Assembly (NCBI GenBank): GCA_018711085.1
Contig: DVIR01000011.1
Span: 1-64,000 of the forward strand
Direction of reading: 5' to 3'
Origin: Faeciplasma gallinarum
GTDB lineage: Bacteria > Bacillota > Clostridia > Oscillospirales > Ruminococcaceae
DNA length: 64,000 bases
The notes beneath the pieces are model-generated. The model was not told the DNA's origin, made no database searches, and worked only from the letters and a program-made list of their open reading frames with translations. Shown here in pieces: positions 44,629-54,023 of this stretch. Position numbers and translations under genes: made by a program. Positions within the stretch are counted from its first letter, which is position 1. Each line of letters starts with the position of its first letter.

Positions 44629-46686
44629 GTGAACCTTGACGACAGCGTGAAATACTTAAAAGGCGTCGGTCCTAAAAGGGCTGAGCTGCTGAAAAAGCTC
44701 GGCGTGCAGACGGTGGGCGACCTTTTGTACTGCTTTCCGCGCGGCTATATAGATCTCAGCGAGCCGGTCAGCATTGCCGATACCGTCCTTGACGAGATGA
44801 ACGCCATAAGCGTCAGGGTGGTAAAAAAGCGCCCCGCAGATTACATAAGAAAGAATATGAGCATATACCGCGTGCTGTGTACCGACGGCGAATCGGACAT
44901 AACAGTGGTGATATACAACTCCGTTTATATGTACAACCGCCTGAAGGAGGGCGGCGACTACATCCTTTACGGAAAGGTCACCGGAAACCTTACAACCAGG
45001 CAGATATCCGCCCCGATGATAATCGAACAATCAAGCGCTGACAGGATTTTGCCGGTGTATAAGCTCACCGACGGGATATCCGCCGCCGTCATGCGCACCT
45101 GGACAAAAGCCGCGCTTGACAGCGTAAATCTCGACAGCTGCGAGATACTTGACCGAGATGCCATTCAAAAGTACGGCTTCATGACGGCTAAAGATGCGCT
45201 CAGGCAGATACATTTTCCCTCAGACCGTGAAAAGCTTGCGGCGGCGAGAAAAAGACTTGCGTTTGACGAGCTTTTGTGCCTGCAAGCGGGAATGTTCAGA
45301 CTTCGCGAGCAAAACAGGGAGCTTAGCGCATACCGCCTTGAAGATAAGCCGCTTACGGGCTTTTATAACGCGCTTCCGTTCGAGCTTACCGGCTCGCAAA
45401 AGCAGGCCATATCGGAATGCGTTTCGGACATGTGCGGCGACATACCAATGAACAGGCTTGTTCTCGGCGATGTCGGTTCGGGAAAGACTGCGGTCGCGGC
45501 GGCGTGCTGCTATTTTGCATACCTTAACGGCTGCCAGTCCTGCCTGATGGCGCCCACGGAGATACTTGCAGACCAGCACTACGAAACGCTGCGTGGATTT
45601 TTGGAGCCTTTGGGCGTTCGGGTTGCGCTTTTAAAGGGCGCAATGACCCCAAAAAATAAAGCGGAGGTCAAAGCTTTGGCGGCGGACGGCGGATGCGACG
45701 TGATTGTGGGAACGCATGCGCTTATAAGCGCCGGCACGAGCTTTAAGAAACTTGCGCTTGTCATAACGGACGAGCAGCACAGATTCGGCGTAAATCAAAG
45801 AGGCGCCCTTTCAAAAAAGGGCGGAAACCCGCACAAGCTCGTAATGAGCGCCACTCCCATACCGAGGACTTTGGCGCTTATGATATACGGCGAGCTGGAC
45901 ATATCGATGCTGACCGAGCTGCCCAAGGGAAGGCTGAAAATACTCACCTATGCCGTCACGGGAAAGCTCCGCGAGCGTGCATACGGCTTTGTCAGAAAGC
46001 TGTTGCAGGAGGGCAGACAGGCGTATGTCGTTTGCCCTGCGATAGACAGTAGCGAAGAATCGGAGGAAATGCCGCACAATATGTACGGATATCCGCGGCG
46101 AAAGCTCAAAAACGTAGCTGATTGCTTTAAGGAGCTGAGCGAGGGGATTTTCAGGGATTTCAGAGTCGGCGCTCTTCACGGGCAGATGCCTTCGGATAAA
46201 AAAGAGGAGGTTATGCGTGCTTTCAAGGATGGCGAGATTGACCTGCTTGTCAGCACAACGGTTGTAGAGGTTGGCGTGGATGTGCCGAACGCCGCCGTGA
46301 TGCTTGTAGAGGATGCGGACAGGTTCGGTTTGAGCCAGCTGCATCAGCTAAGGGGCAGAGTGGGCAGGGGAAAGTATCAGTCCTACTGCATACTCATAAC
46401 CGACAGCAAGAGCGATGAGGCAAGGGACAGGCTCAGAGCGCTGACCCGCGCATCTGACGGATTTAAAATCTCAGAGATGGATCTGAAGCTTCGTGGGCCG
46501 GGCGACTTTTTCGGCGAGGCGCAGCACGGCTTGCCCAAGCTGAAAATTGCGGATGCGGTCTCGGACAAGGAGCTTTTGCAAATTGTGTCCTGCGAGGCAG
46601 AGCGGATTTACAGACATGGTATTGCAGCGGGCAGCGAGCTTGAGAGAAGGGTGGACAAACTCTTTTCGGGCGGAGCGATGGACTAA
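44629..46686 (+). CDS. recG: ATP-dependent DNA helicase RecG
   Basis: Branch-migration helicase for stalled forks and recombination intermediates. The 685 residues comprise the wedge/OB domain (about 1-190) starting with GVGPKRAELLKKLG, and helicase motifs Walker A GDVGSGKTA, DEQH in ITDEQHRFGV, SATPIPRTLAL, and motif VI QLRGRVGRGKYQSYC. The start is a GTG at 44629 after GGGGAGGG; the in-frame ATG 44611 lies upstream of that ribosome site. Followed 33 bp later by a helicase gene. Confidence 0.94.
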   Translation: MNLDDSVKYLKGVGPKRAELLKKLGVQTVGDLLYCFPRGYIDLSEPVSIADTVLDEMNAISVRVVKKRPADYIRKNMSIYRVLCTDGESDITVVIYNSVYMYNRLKEGGDYILYGKVTGNLTTRQISAPMIIEQSSADRILPVYKLTDGISAAVMRTWTKAALDSVNLDSCEILDRDAIQKYGFMTAKDALRQIHFPSDREKLAAARKRLAFDELLCLQAGMFRLREQNRELSAYRLEDKPLTGFYNALPFELTGSQKQAISECVSDMCGDIPMNRLVLGDVGSGKTAVAAACCYFAYLNGCQSCLMAPTEILADQHYETLRGFLEPLGVRVALLKGAMTPKNKAEVKALAADGGCDVIVGTHALISAGTSFKKLALVITDEQHRFGVNQRGALSKKGGNPHKLVMSATPIPRTLALMIYGELDISMLTELPKGRLKILTYAVTGKLRERAYGFVRKLLQEGRQAYVVCPAIDSSEESEEMPHNMYGYPRRKLKNVADCFKELSEGIFRDFRVGALHGQMPSDKKEEVMRAFKDGEIDLLVSTTVVEVGVDVPNAAVMLVEDADRFGLSQLHQLRGRVGRGKYQSYCILITDSKSDEARDRLRALTRASDGFKISEMDLKLRGPGDFFGEAQHGLPKLKIADAVSDKELLQIVSCEAERIYRHGIAAGSELERRVDKLFSGGAMD

Positions 46687-46719
46687 TTGTGAAGGACAAC
46701 AGGAAAAGAGCGTTTTAGT

Positions 46720-48711
46720 ATGACATATGATGAATTCAGGCGGCGGTTTGATGTAAATCTGAATCAGCAGCAGGAAGATGCGGTAAAGGCAATAGACGGA
46801 GCAAACCTCATACTTGCCGTTCCCGGCTCGGGAAAGACAACCGTGCTTGTCACAAGACTGGGGTATATGACGGTGTGCCTTGGGATACCTGCTGAGAACA
46901 TACTCGCCGTGACCTACAACAAAGCGGCCGCTATTGAGATGAAAGAGCGCTTTGACAGGCGGTTCGGCTCAGACATGGGCGTCAAGTTCTGCACAATAAA
47001 CAGCCTTTCTTACGAAATATATCGCAGGTACTGCGCCCTAAACGGCTTGCAGCAAAGAAACATGCTGATGGAGGGAGCGCGCAAAAGACTGATAGCCGAG
47101 ATCTATCAAAGCATGTTCAACAAGCGCGCTACAGAGCCGGAAGCCCAGGAAATAGGCTCAATGATAGCGTATGCCAAGAACATGTGCCTGCGTCCGGAGG
47201 AGCTTGAGATGTTTGAAGACGACATACCGTGCGCCGAAAAGATATACTCGGAGTACAAGCGCAGGCTCAAGGAAAACGGATACATGGATTTTGACGATCA
47301 GATGCTGTATGCATATTATATACTCCTGAAAAGCCCGCAGACGCTTGCCGCGCTCAGAAAAAGGTATCGGTATTTGTGTGTGGACGAGGCGCAGGACGTT
47401 TCAAAGCTGCAGCACATGATTATCCGCCTTTTGGCTGAGGGGAACAGCATATTCATGGTCGGCGATGAGGACCAAAGCATATACGGATTCCGCGCAGCAT
47501 ACCCAAAGGCGCTTCTCGGCTTTGAGAGGGAGTATAAGAACGCGCACGTGCTGCGCATGGAGAAAAACTACCGCTCAACCGAAAAGATAGTTTCCATGGC
47601 TCAGGCGTTTATAGAAAAGAACACGGACAGATACGACAAAAAGATGACACCGGTGAGGCTCGGCGGGGAGACTCCCGCTTTGATAAGCGTTTCATCGCGC
47701 GCGGAGCAGTTTAAAGAGCTTGTAAAGCTGTGCGAGCGGGTGGAAAACTGTAAAAAGGGCGAAAATGCAATACTGTTTCGGGACAATGAAACCGCGGCGG
47801 TGCTTGTTGACGAGCTTTGCGAAAAGGGAATACCGTACAGCTATAAGGGCGCGCAGACGAACTTTTTCAGGAGCGCGGTTGTTGCGGATATATGCGCATA
47901 CCTTCGCCTGAGCTTGAGCGAATACGACACGGACGCGTTTGAAAGGGTGTGCAACAAGGGCATATTCTATCTCAGCCCGAAACAGCGATACATCATGATA
48001 GACAGGAGCAGGAAAAGAGGAATGTCTGTTTTGGATACGGCGGAGGAAATGCTTCGGCACTATGACGACAGCGCATCCGAAAAGCTTAAAAAGCTCCGCT
48101 ATACCTTGAGAACGGCAGCAATGGCAAAGCCCGCAGAGGCGATAGACATAATACGCAGCAGCGGATACGAAAAGTACTTGAAGAGGCGGGGCGCCGACAC
48201 GGCAAAAACGGAGGCGCTTAAAATAATTGCGTCACGCAAGCCGGACATCAAGAGCTTTCTGAAGAGGGTGTCGGAGCTTGAGAGCCTGACCGAAAAAGGC
48301 TCGGACTGCCCTCACGGCGTCATACTTTCCACGATACATTCAAGCAAGGGCCTTGAGTATGACAACGTGTACCTTGCGGATGTGTATGACGGAAGATTTC
48401 CCTCGTTAGATTCAATAGAATTTCGCAGCAGGTCGGGCGGCGAGAAAAACATCTCTTCGGTCAAGAAAAACATAAATGCCGCAGGCACAAATGATGAACA
48501 GGAGGAAAGGCGGCTTTTCTATGTCGGCGTGACAAGAGCCAAAAACAGGCTCTTTATATACAACATAAAGAACCGCCCGAGCTCTTTTGCGGACGAGTTT
48601 TACGGCATTCAAAGAAAACCCGCAAAGTCCCGCAAGGATCCCACGGGCATTACGGGGAAATTTAAAGTCATATACGACGGCAAAAAGCTTGTAAAGGTTC
48701 CGATTCCGTAA
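46720..48711 (+). CDS. UvrD/PcrA-type superfamily 1 DNA helicase
   Basis: The 663-residue helicase has Walker A VPGSGKTTVL (about 34-43), the motif II region CVDEAQDVSKLQ, motif III GDEDQSIYGFRAA, and the late motifs STIHSSKGLEYDNVYLADV and YVGVTRAKNRLFIY. Shorter than UvrD/PcrA proper (about 720-740), so it is a related clade of the family. Probably co-transcribed with recG (33 bp gap); together they suggest a DNA repair unit. Confidence 0.92.
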   Translation: MTYDEFRRRFDVNLNQQQEDAVKAIDGANLILAVPGSGKTTVLVTRLGYMTVCLGIPAENILAVTYNKAAAIEMKERFDRRFGSDMGVKFCTINSLSYEIYRRYCALNGLQQRNMLMEGARKRLIAEIYQSMFNKRATEPEAQEIGSMIAYAKNMCLRPEELEMFEDDIPCAEKIYSEYKRRLKENGYMDFDDQMLYAYYILLKSPQTLAALRKRYRYLCVDEAQDVSKLQHMIIRLLAEGNSIFMVGDEDQSIYGFRAAYPKALLGFEREYKNAHVLRMEKNYRSTEKIVSMAQAFIEKNTDRYDKKMTPVRLGGETPALISVSSRAEQFKELVKLCERVENCKKGENAILFRDNETAAVLVDELCEKGIPYSYKGAQTNFFRSAVVADICAYLRLSLSEYDTDAFERVCNKGIFYLSPKQRYIMIDRSRKRGMSVLDTAEEMLRHYDDSASEKLKKLRYTLRTAAMAKPAEAIDIIRSSGYEKYLKRRGADTAKTEALKIIASRKPDIKSFLKRVSELESLTEKGSDCPHGVILSTIHSSKGLEYDNVYLADVYDGRFPSLDSIEFRSRSGGEKNISSVKKNINAAGTNDEQEERRLFYVGVTRAKNRLFIYNIKNRPSSFADEFYGIQRKPAKSRKDPTGITGKFKVIYDGKKLVKVPIP

Positions 48712-48859
48712 GCGGCAGGCTTTATGTCAAAGTTGACAAAACTCAGCATGTGCGATTGTGAAATCTGCTGATTGACACGCGCCGCTTTTGCAACGTACAA
48801 TATATTTTGCATGGTCAAATTTTTAACTCGGGACATTATGAAGGAGGCAATTGAGCAGC

Positions 48860-51115
48860 ATGAACAATTTAAAAGAGACAAGAGTGACGTATGATCTCAA
48901 CCGCGGATGGGCGTTTATTCCGTTCGGAGACGCCGACAGCTATGAGATGCCGTCCGAAGCGGGAGCGCAGACAGTGTGCCTGCCCCACGCAAACACGATT
49001 TTAAAAAGGCACTGCGCCGACGATTTCCAAAAGGATATAGATTCGTACCGCTTTGTGTCGTGGTATGTAAAGCATTTTTCGGGCGAGGAGCTTTTGGGAA
49101 GGCATTCAAAGCTTGAGTTCGAGGGCGTTGCGGGCGTGGCGGATGTGTACTTAAACGGCGAGCATCTCGGCTGCCACAAGGGAAGCTATACCGGATTTGA
49201 GTTTGATTTGAGCGACAAAATCAAGGCTGAAAACACACTTGCCGTGCGTGTGGATTCGCGCAGACAGCCGGGCGTTCCGCCGGAGGGAAACGTTGTGGAT
49301 TACTGCGTTTTCGGCGGAATAGTCAGAAACGTAAAGCTCATTTCGACGCAAAACGTGTATGTGGAAGACCTGTTTGTCACAACGCCCGATATAAAGCTCG
49401 GCATTGGAACGGCAAATGCGGCGATAAAGCTTAAAAACAGAACGGAAAAGGCGTGCAGCGCACTGGTGCGCGTTGAAATTTCGGACAGCGGAAAAACCGT
49501 TGCCGCCAAAGAGGTGCCGGTGCAAATAGCACCGAAGTCCGAATCAGGCGCCGATATTGCTGTTTTGGCTGACGGCGTGGAGCTTTGGAGCACCGATCAC
49601 CCCAAGCTGTATGAGATGCGTGTGTGCGTGTCTGTAGACGGCAAGGTGACCGACTGCATACGCGAGACCTTCGGCTACAGGTGGTACGAGATTATAAACG
49701 AGAGCGAAAGCGCAGAAGATCAAAACTACGGCTTGTACCTAAACGGAAAGAAACTGATCATAAGAGGCGTAAACAGACATGAGCAGTGGCCATGGATAGG
49801 AAGAGCCGTGTGCGATAAACTTCAGGCTGCGGACGCCGATATGATAAAGTCCTCCGGCATAAACACCGTAAGGTGCTCGCATTATCCTCAGAGCAAGGCT
49901 TTTTTGAAAAGATGCGACGAAATAGGTCTGATAGTGTTTGAGGAAGCGCCGGGATGGCAGCACATCGGAGATGAGGCATGGCAGGAAGTGTACCTTAAAA
50001 ACGTAGAGGAAATGGTGCTGCGCGACAGAAACCACCCGTGCATATTTACCTGGGGCGTTCGTGTGAACGAGTCGCCGGACAACCATGAGCTTTACGAGAA
50101 ATCAAACGCACTTGCAAAGTCCTTAGACCCCTCAAGGCATACGCACGGCGTGAGAATGGCTGAGACGTATGCGGAAAGCGAGTTCCAAGAGGATATTTTC
50201 TGCGCCAACTACTCTTATCCCGAAAAGCCGAGGTTCACCCCATATGTGATAACCGAACATTCCTACGACTGGACCTCCGGCGACGGAATGCCCGGCGCTC
50301 CCGATGAAAAGACGGCGGCTTTCATACGCTCCTTTGCAGAGCCTATGAATTACTACTATGCCAACAAGTACTGCTCGGGCGGAATAGGCTGGAGCATGTT
50401 TGACTATAACAACGAGGTCAACTATACAAAGACAGGTCACCTGTTCTACAGCGGAATATATGATATTTTCCGCTTTGAAAAGCCGGTGGCATACCTGTAC
50501 AGGTCGCAAAAAGACCCCTCGGTGGAAAGGGTCATCTATATATCAAACAGGTTTGCAAACCAAAAGACAGGCGACCGCATAAGCGTAACTGTCATGAGCA
50601 ACTGCGACGAGGTGGAGCTTGTCATAAACGGAAAGCCGACAGAGCGCAAAAAGCCGAACGCATATACCGCGCTGCCGCATCCGGTGTTCGTCTTTGACGA
50701 TGTAGAGTATGAGGAAGGAACGCTTGAGGCGGTCGGATATATCGACGGCAGGGAAGCTGCAAAAACGTCAAGAGCCACCCCCAAAGCGCCCAAGAAGCTC
50801 GTCGCTTGTCCGGAGTATTCGCTGCTTTCGGCAGACGGAGCGGATCTCACAATGGTAAAAGTCGAGCTTTTGGACGAGGCGGGAACGCTGCTCCCGCTTG
50901 CCGGCGACGAATTGAGAATAGAGGTTGAGGGCGGCAGGTTTATCGGCGATGAGAAGCCTGCGCTCGAGGGCGGACGCACCGGATTTATGGTTCAGGCGGG
51001 ATGCGAGGCAAATGTAGAGATAACATGCCGCGTGTTCGACATGTCAAATCCGGATGTTGAGCCGGCAGAGTGTAAGATATTTGTCACGGAAAGCGCATGC
51101 GGCAGATGCCTGTAA
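48860..51115 (+). CDS. GH2 family glycoside hydrolase (beta-galactosidase/glucuronidase type)
   Basis: Intracellular enzyme of 751 residues without a signal peptide. It has an N-terminal sugar-binding jelly roll (about 1-170), an Ig-like domain (about 175-275) and a TIM barrel (about 280-570). The barrel carries GVNRHEQWPW, the acid/base in WGVRVNESPDN and the nucleophile in YVITEHSYDW. C-terminal beta domains follow (about 575-751). Substrate is undecided between galactosides and glucuronides. ATG 48860 is 12 bp from AAGGAGG; an in-frame TTG at 48851 is only 3 bp from it. Confidence 0.9.
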   Translation: MNNLKETRVTYDLNRGWAFIPFGDADSYEMPSEAGAQTVCLPHANTILKRHCADDFQKDIDSYRFVSWYVKHFSGEELLGRHSKLEFEGVAGVADVYLNGEHLGCHKGSYTGFEFDLSDKIKAENTLAVRVDSRRQPGVPPEGNVVDYCVFGGIVRNVKLISTQNVYVEDLFVTTPDIKLGIGTANAAIKLKNRTEKACSALVRVEISDSGKTVAAKEVPVQIAPKSESGADIAVLADGVELWSTDHPKLYEMRVCVSVDGKVTDCIRETFGYRWYEIINESESAEDQNYGLYLNGKKLIIRGVNRHEQWPWIGRAVCDKLQAADADMIKSSGINTVRCSHYPQSKAFLKRCDEIGLIVFEEAPGWQHIGDEAWQEVYLKNVEEMVLRDRNHPCIFTWGVRVNESPDNHELYEKSNALAKSLDPSRHTHGVRMAETYAESEFQEDIFCANYSYPEKPRFTPYVITEHSYDWTSGDGMPGAPDEKTAAFIRSFAEPMNYYYANKYCSGGIGWSMFDYNNEVNYTKTGHLFYSGIYDIFRFEKPVAYLYRSQKDPSVERVIYISNRFANQKTGDRISVTVMSNCDEVELVINGKPTERKKPNAYTALPHPVFVFDDVEYEEGTLEAVGYIDGREAAKTSRATPKAPKKLVACPEYSLLSADGADLTMVKVELLDEAGTLLPLAGDELRIEVEGGRFIGDEKPALEGGRTGFMVQAGCEANVEITCRVFDMSNPDVEPAECKIFVTESACGRCL

Positions 51116-51199
51116 CGCATGTGATGCTGCAACCGGCGCAGCGATGCACAGCCGCAGCATGTGCGGCGGGCAAAGAAAATCGAACAGATAGGTGAAAAT

Positions 51200-51254
51200 T
51201 TAATCCGACTCCCACGGCGGTCAATGACGGCCTGACGGGGGTCGGATTAGTTTG
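51200..51254 (+). terminator. Strong hairpin, possible terminator after the GH2 gene
   Basis: TAATCCGACTCCC (51201-51213) pairs with GGGGGTCGGATTA (51237-51249), with a second GGC/GCC pairing in the loop. Only GTTTG follows, so termination is not certain. Between 51116 and 51466 no coding frame is convincing; the rest of the gap holds the promoter and leader listed separately. Confidence 0.6.
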
Positions 51255-51341
51255 TATGCGCACGGTTCAGAGCAGATTGGTGCATTAAACGTAAATCAAA
51301 CCACAGATTGAACAAAGTTCGACAAAATAACTCAAAATCAC

Positions 51342-51370
51342 TTGACAATGGAGCATTTTAGATGTATGCT
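51342..51370 (+). promoter_or_regulatory. Promoter of the small-peptide/lipoprotein unit
   Basis: TTGACA (51342-51347) and TATGCT (51365-51370) with 17 bp spacing, followed by a leader of about 90 nt. Confidence 0.75.
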
Positions 51371-51376
51371 GAGATT

Positions 51377-51441
51377 GCAAGGGAAATTAAAGGTAGCTAA
51401 AGGCTCACGTCTTTAAGCGGCTAAATCCTTTGAAGCCTTGT
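51377..51441 (+). other. Candidate structured 5' leader RNA
   Basis: Between the promoter and the small peptide gene the transcript could fold into one long imperfect hairpin. Nested arms from outside in are CAAGG/CCTTG, AAAGG/CCTTT, TAGC/GCTA and TAAAG/CTTTA around the loop GCTCACGT. No known riboswitch consensus was recognised and no T-run follows the closing stem. Confidence 0.45.
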
Positions 51442-51466
51442 ATTTTAAAAGAAAGGGGACAGTCAG

Positions 51467-51538
51467 ATGCTATGGCTGTTGGCAATCATTTTAATTCCAA
51501 TCGTAGTGATTGCGGAGCTTTTGAAAATGAGTAAGTAG
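51467..51538 (+). CDS. 23-residue single-helix membrane peptide
   Basis: MLWLLAIILIPIVVIAELLK followed by MSK is a hydrophobic helix with a charged end, encoded between a good ribosome site (GAAAGGGG, 51451-51458, 8 bp before ATG) and a TAG stop. It lies 30 bp before a lipoprotein gene and behind a clear promoter and a structured leader. Function unknown; it resembles small membrane peptides that are often missed. Confidence 0.6.
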   Translation: MLWLLAIILIPIVVIAELLKMSK

Positions 51539-51568
51539 TTTTATCAAATGACAAAGGGGAAATGAAAG

Positions 51569-52081
51569 ATGAAAAAAATAATTGCCGCGTTGCTTGCAGC
51601 GGGAATATGCGTGATGCTATGCGCATGCTCGGCTGATGTATTAAACAGCGTCGATGCCGGAAACAATTCTGCGGGCGATGAAGTCGAAGATGAAATGCAA
51701 GAGACAGAGCAGGGCGAAGATGCGGACGCATCAGAGCCGAGCGATTCCTCGGATGAAAGCGAAAGCTATACGGATTACCAGTCGGTTTTAGATGCGTATA
51801 CGCTCAAACTGCAGGAAGCGGTTCCGATCTTGGTAGAAGAATATAAAGAGGAAGCGGAGCTTAATACAGAAGGGCTGACGGGGCTTGCGGAGCTGTCATA
51901 CGCGAAAATTGAGAAGCTTGCCGAGATTTCAAACGAAGGCGTAGAAAAGATGGCGGAGATAATGCTGTATTCCGGCTCGGGCAGTATGGATGAGTATATG
52001 GAATGGGCAGGCAAGCTGCAGAACGTATATTTGGAAGAAGCACAAAAACTCACTGACGCCTATTTGGAATCGGCAAAATAA
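51569..52081 (+). CDS. Acidic lipoprotein of unknown function
   Basis: The 170-residue protein has a signal peptide, lipobox MLCAC (Cys about 19) and a Glu/Asp/Ser-rich linker (about 25-70). A largely helical domain rich in Glu, Leu and Lys follows (about 70-170). I recognise no family. The ribosome site AAAGGGGAAA precedes the ATG. Probably in one transcript with the 23-residue peptide. Confidence 0.75.
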   Translation: MKKIIAALLAAGICVMLCACSADVLNSVDAGNNSAGDEVEDEMQETEQGEDADASEPSDSSDESESYTDYQSVLDAYTLKLQEAVPILVEEYKEEAELNTEGLTGLAELSYAKIEKLAEISNEGVEKMAEIMLYSGSGSMDEYMEWAGKLQNVYLEEAQKLTDAYLESAK

Positions 52082-52182
52082 AAATGCGCGTATAATTGCA
52101 GATTGAATGCTCAAGACGCATATAAACAAAAACAGTTGCCCAAAAGGCATGCATATGCTATAATACCCTTGGAAGTGCTGCT

Positions 52183-53080
52183 ATGGAAATCCGCGTTTTA
52201 AGATATTTTTTGGCGGTGGCACGTGAGGAAAGCATCACAAATACGGCGGATTTGCTGCATATTATACAGCCCACTCTCAGCCGCCAGCTCGCTCAGATGG
52301 AAGATGAAATGGGCGAAGCTCTTTGACAGAGGAACCCGCAAGATTGTTCTGACGAACGAAGGGCTTTTGCTGCGCCGCCGCGCGGAGGAGATACTCGAGT
52401 TGGTAGACAAAACGGAACGCGAGATTTCAGAACAGGATGAAACGGTGGAGGGAGTTGTGTCAATCGGGTGCGGCGATCTTGCTGCTGTTCAGCTGCTGCC
52501 GGAATTGATGCGCTCTTTTCATGAGCGATATCCCGCGGTGACGTTTGACCTTTATACCGCTACCGCAGATCATATAAAGGATAGAATGGATCGCGGGCTG
52601 ACGGATGTCGGCTTGTTGTTGGAGCCGGTCAACAGGGAAAAGCACAACCACATTCGCCTTGACGCGCGGGAACAATGGGTGGTTGTCATGCACCCCGATT
52701 CCCCGCTTGCAAAGCTTGATCGAATCACTCCGAAAGACTTAATCGGCGCGCCGCTTATACTTCCGCGAAGACTTGATGTCAGGAGCGAAGTGGCGCGGTG
52801 GTTCGGAGAGGATTTTGACAGGCTCAACGTTTTGCTTACATCTAACCTCCCCTCCAACAGCTCTGTCATGGTGCATAGTAAATTGGCGTACTCCATTTCG
52901 ATTAAGGGATCTATCGCATTTTGGGACAAAGATAAAATCACTTTCAGACCGATGACTCCCGCGCTTGAATCGACAAGCGTAATAGCGTGGAGGCGCAAAC
53001 AGCCGTTTGCGCTGGCGTCCGAAAAATTTATAGAACACTGTAAATCTGAACTGCTCGATAAAAATCAGCCGACTGCATGA
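52183..53080 (+). pseudogene. LysR-family regulator with a frameshift
   Basis: The N-terminal helix-turn-helix (MEIRVLRYFLAVAREESITN, then HIIQPTLSRQLAQME) starts at ATG 52183 after GGAAG and stops at TGA 52324. The rest (KLFDRGTRKIVLTNEGLLL to the end at 53080) continues in another frame. Removing one base around 52312-52318 would restore a normal LysR protein of about 298 residues with its substrate-binding domain. Such regulators commonly neighbour flavodoxin genes of this type. It may be a real pseudogene or a base error in the assembly. Confidence 0.85.
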
Positions 53081-53147
53081 TTCATGCCTAACAGGCATTT
53101 AACTACATTAAAAATAAGTATTAGACATAAAAAGCTGCTTAACCTAT

Positions 53148-53203
53148 AATGTAAGTGTACTCAGAAGATATTTTCTGATGCTGCACTTACATTTTTCTTT
53201 TTG
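53148..53203 (+). terminator. Hairpin with T-run between lysR and merR
   Basis: AATGTAAGTG (53148-53157) pairs with CACTTACATT (53184-53193), with inner CAGAA/TTCTG, then TTTCTTTTT. A TATAAT at 53145-53150, with TTAGAC at 53121-53126 (18 bp spacing), could be the merR promoter overlapping the left arm. Confidence 0.65.
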
Positions 53204-53215
53204 TGGAGGCTTGCA

Positions 53216-53587
53216 ATGACGATACAAGAGGTTGGCAGCGGACTTCATATTGAGGCACAGAACCTTAAATTCTATTTGGACAACGGGCTGCTGTCGGGAA
53301 CTGAGACGGAAAGCGCAGGCGTGGACTTCAAGGAAGATGACCTTGAGCGCACTTTGCAGTTTCACATGCTCTTAAAATCAGGCGTGGATATTGAACTGGT
53401 GAAACGCCTTGCCCGCTTGACAGGAAGCAAATTAAGCGCATACGCCGAGCAGATAGAGCTCTTGCGCAAATGCAGGTATCAGATTTTAGAAGAAATTCAC
53501 AGAAAACAGCAGTGCTTAGATCAGTTAGATTTCATGATCCGTGAAGCAAAACAGAAACAAACCAAAGAGGAGGTATCATCGACATGA
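53216..53587 (+). CDS. MerR-family transcriptional regulator
   Basis: The 123-residue protein has an N-terminal winged helix of the MerR type (about 1-70; VGSGLHIEAQNLKFYLDNGLL) and a C-terminal dimerisation helix (about 75-118; ELLRKCRYQILEEI). Its ligand pocket is minimal, so the signal is unknown. ATG 53216 follows TGGAGG. Its stop codon overlaps an ATG (ATGA at 53584) that has a strong GAGGAGGT ribosome site 9 bp before it. This indicates that a coupled gene once followed, now displaced by island A. Confidence 0.85.
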   Translation: MTIQEVGSGLHIEAQNLKFYLDNGLLSGTETESAGVDFKEDDLERTLQFHMLLKSGVDIELVKRLARLTGSKLSAYAEQIELLRKCRYQILEEIHRKQQCLDQLDFMIREAKQKQTKEEVSST

Positions 53588-53643
53588 AGAGATTTGCAGC
53601 ACTTTCATGCGCTGCTCGGCGGTTTTCATTCCTGCCCGGATAG
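53584..53643 (+). pseudogene. Decapitated start of a flavodoxin gene, cut by island A
   Basis: ATG 53584 overlaps the merR stop and sits behind GAGGAGGT (53567-53574), ideal spacing. The first codons (MKRFAALSCAA) run into foreign sequence and a stop at 53641. The matching downstream part is probably the flavodoxin fragment at 56471-56800. The exact junction lies between about 53584 and 53605 and cannot be fixed by eye. Confidence 0.5.
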
Positions 53644-53965
53644 TGTCGGCCTGTTCGCTGACAGAGGAAAGGGCTGCGTCCAGCTCGTCAAGGGTCGAGA
53701 TACCATGCTCGGAAAGGTAGTTGACCGCTGCCGCTACGGTTTTCAGTTCGTCGGCTGCGTGCTGTTGCTGCCAACGCTGCGAATACTTCCGGCTCTTTTC
53801 TCTCTGAACGCTCAAATACTTCATCAGAAGATTTGCAAGGTTCGGGGGATTGATTACAACATTACTCGGATTGATACCTTTGAGGGGTACAAAGAGGACT
53901 TGACCTTGTACGCAAAGCGGAAATGAGAAAAATAAAATATCACGATTTTCAACCGAATATTGCAA
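53590..53965 (-). pseudogene. Relaxase/mobilization protein C-terminal remnant
   Basis: A minus-strand open frame (ORF 53576-53965) whose middle (PPNLANLL; LKTVAAAVNYLSEHGISTLDELDAAL, longer than one motif; AGMKTAEQRMK) resembles the helical C-terminus of relaxases from clostridial conjugative elements. The nickase domain is missing. The frame ends abruptly at the flavodoxin junction. It indicates that island A came with, or recombined from, a conjugative element. Confidence 0.5.
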
Positions 53966-54023
53966 TCTCAGCTCTTTTGTGCTATACTCTACTTTGGATT
54001 ATTGCACAGGAGGGCCGTTTTTG

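Noticed and set aside
51200..51254. Riboswitch in the hairpin after the GH2 gene
   Set aside because: It is a single strong stem with no conserved aptamer features and no gene positioned closely after it.
53594..53926. Plus-strand protein between merR and the XRE gene
   Set aside because: It is the complement of the relaxase-like fragment. Its composition is irregular and it lacks a ribosome site.
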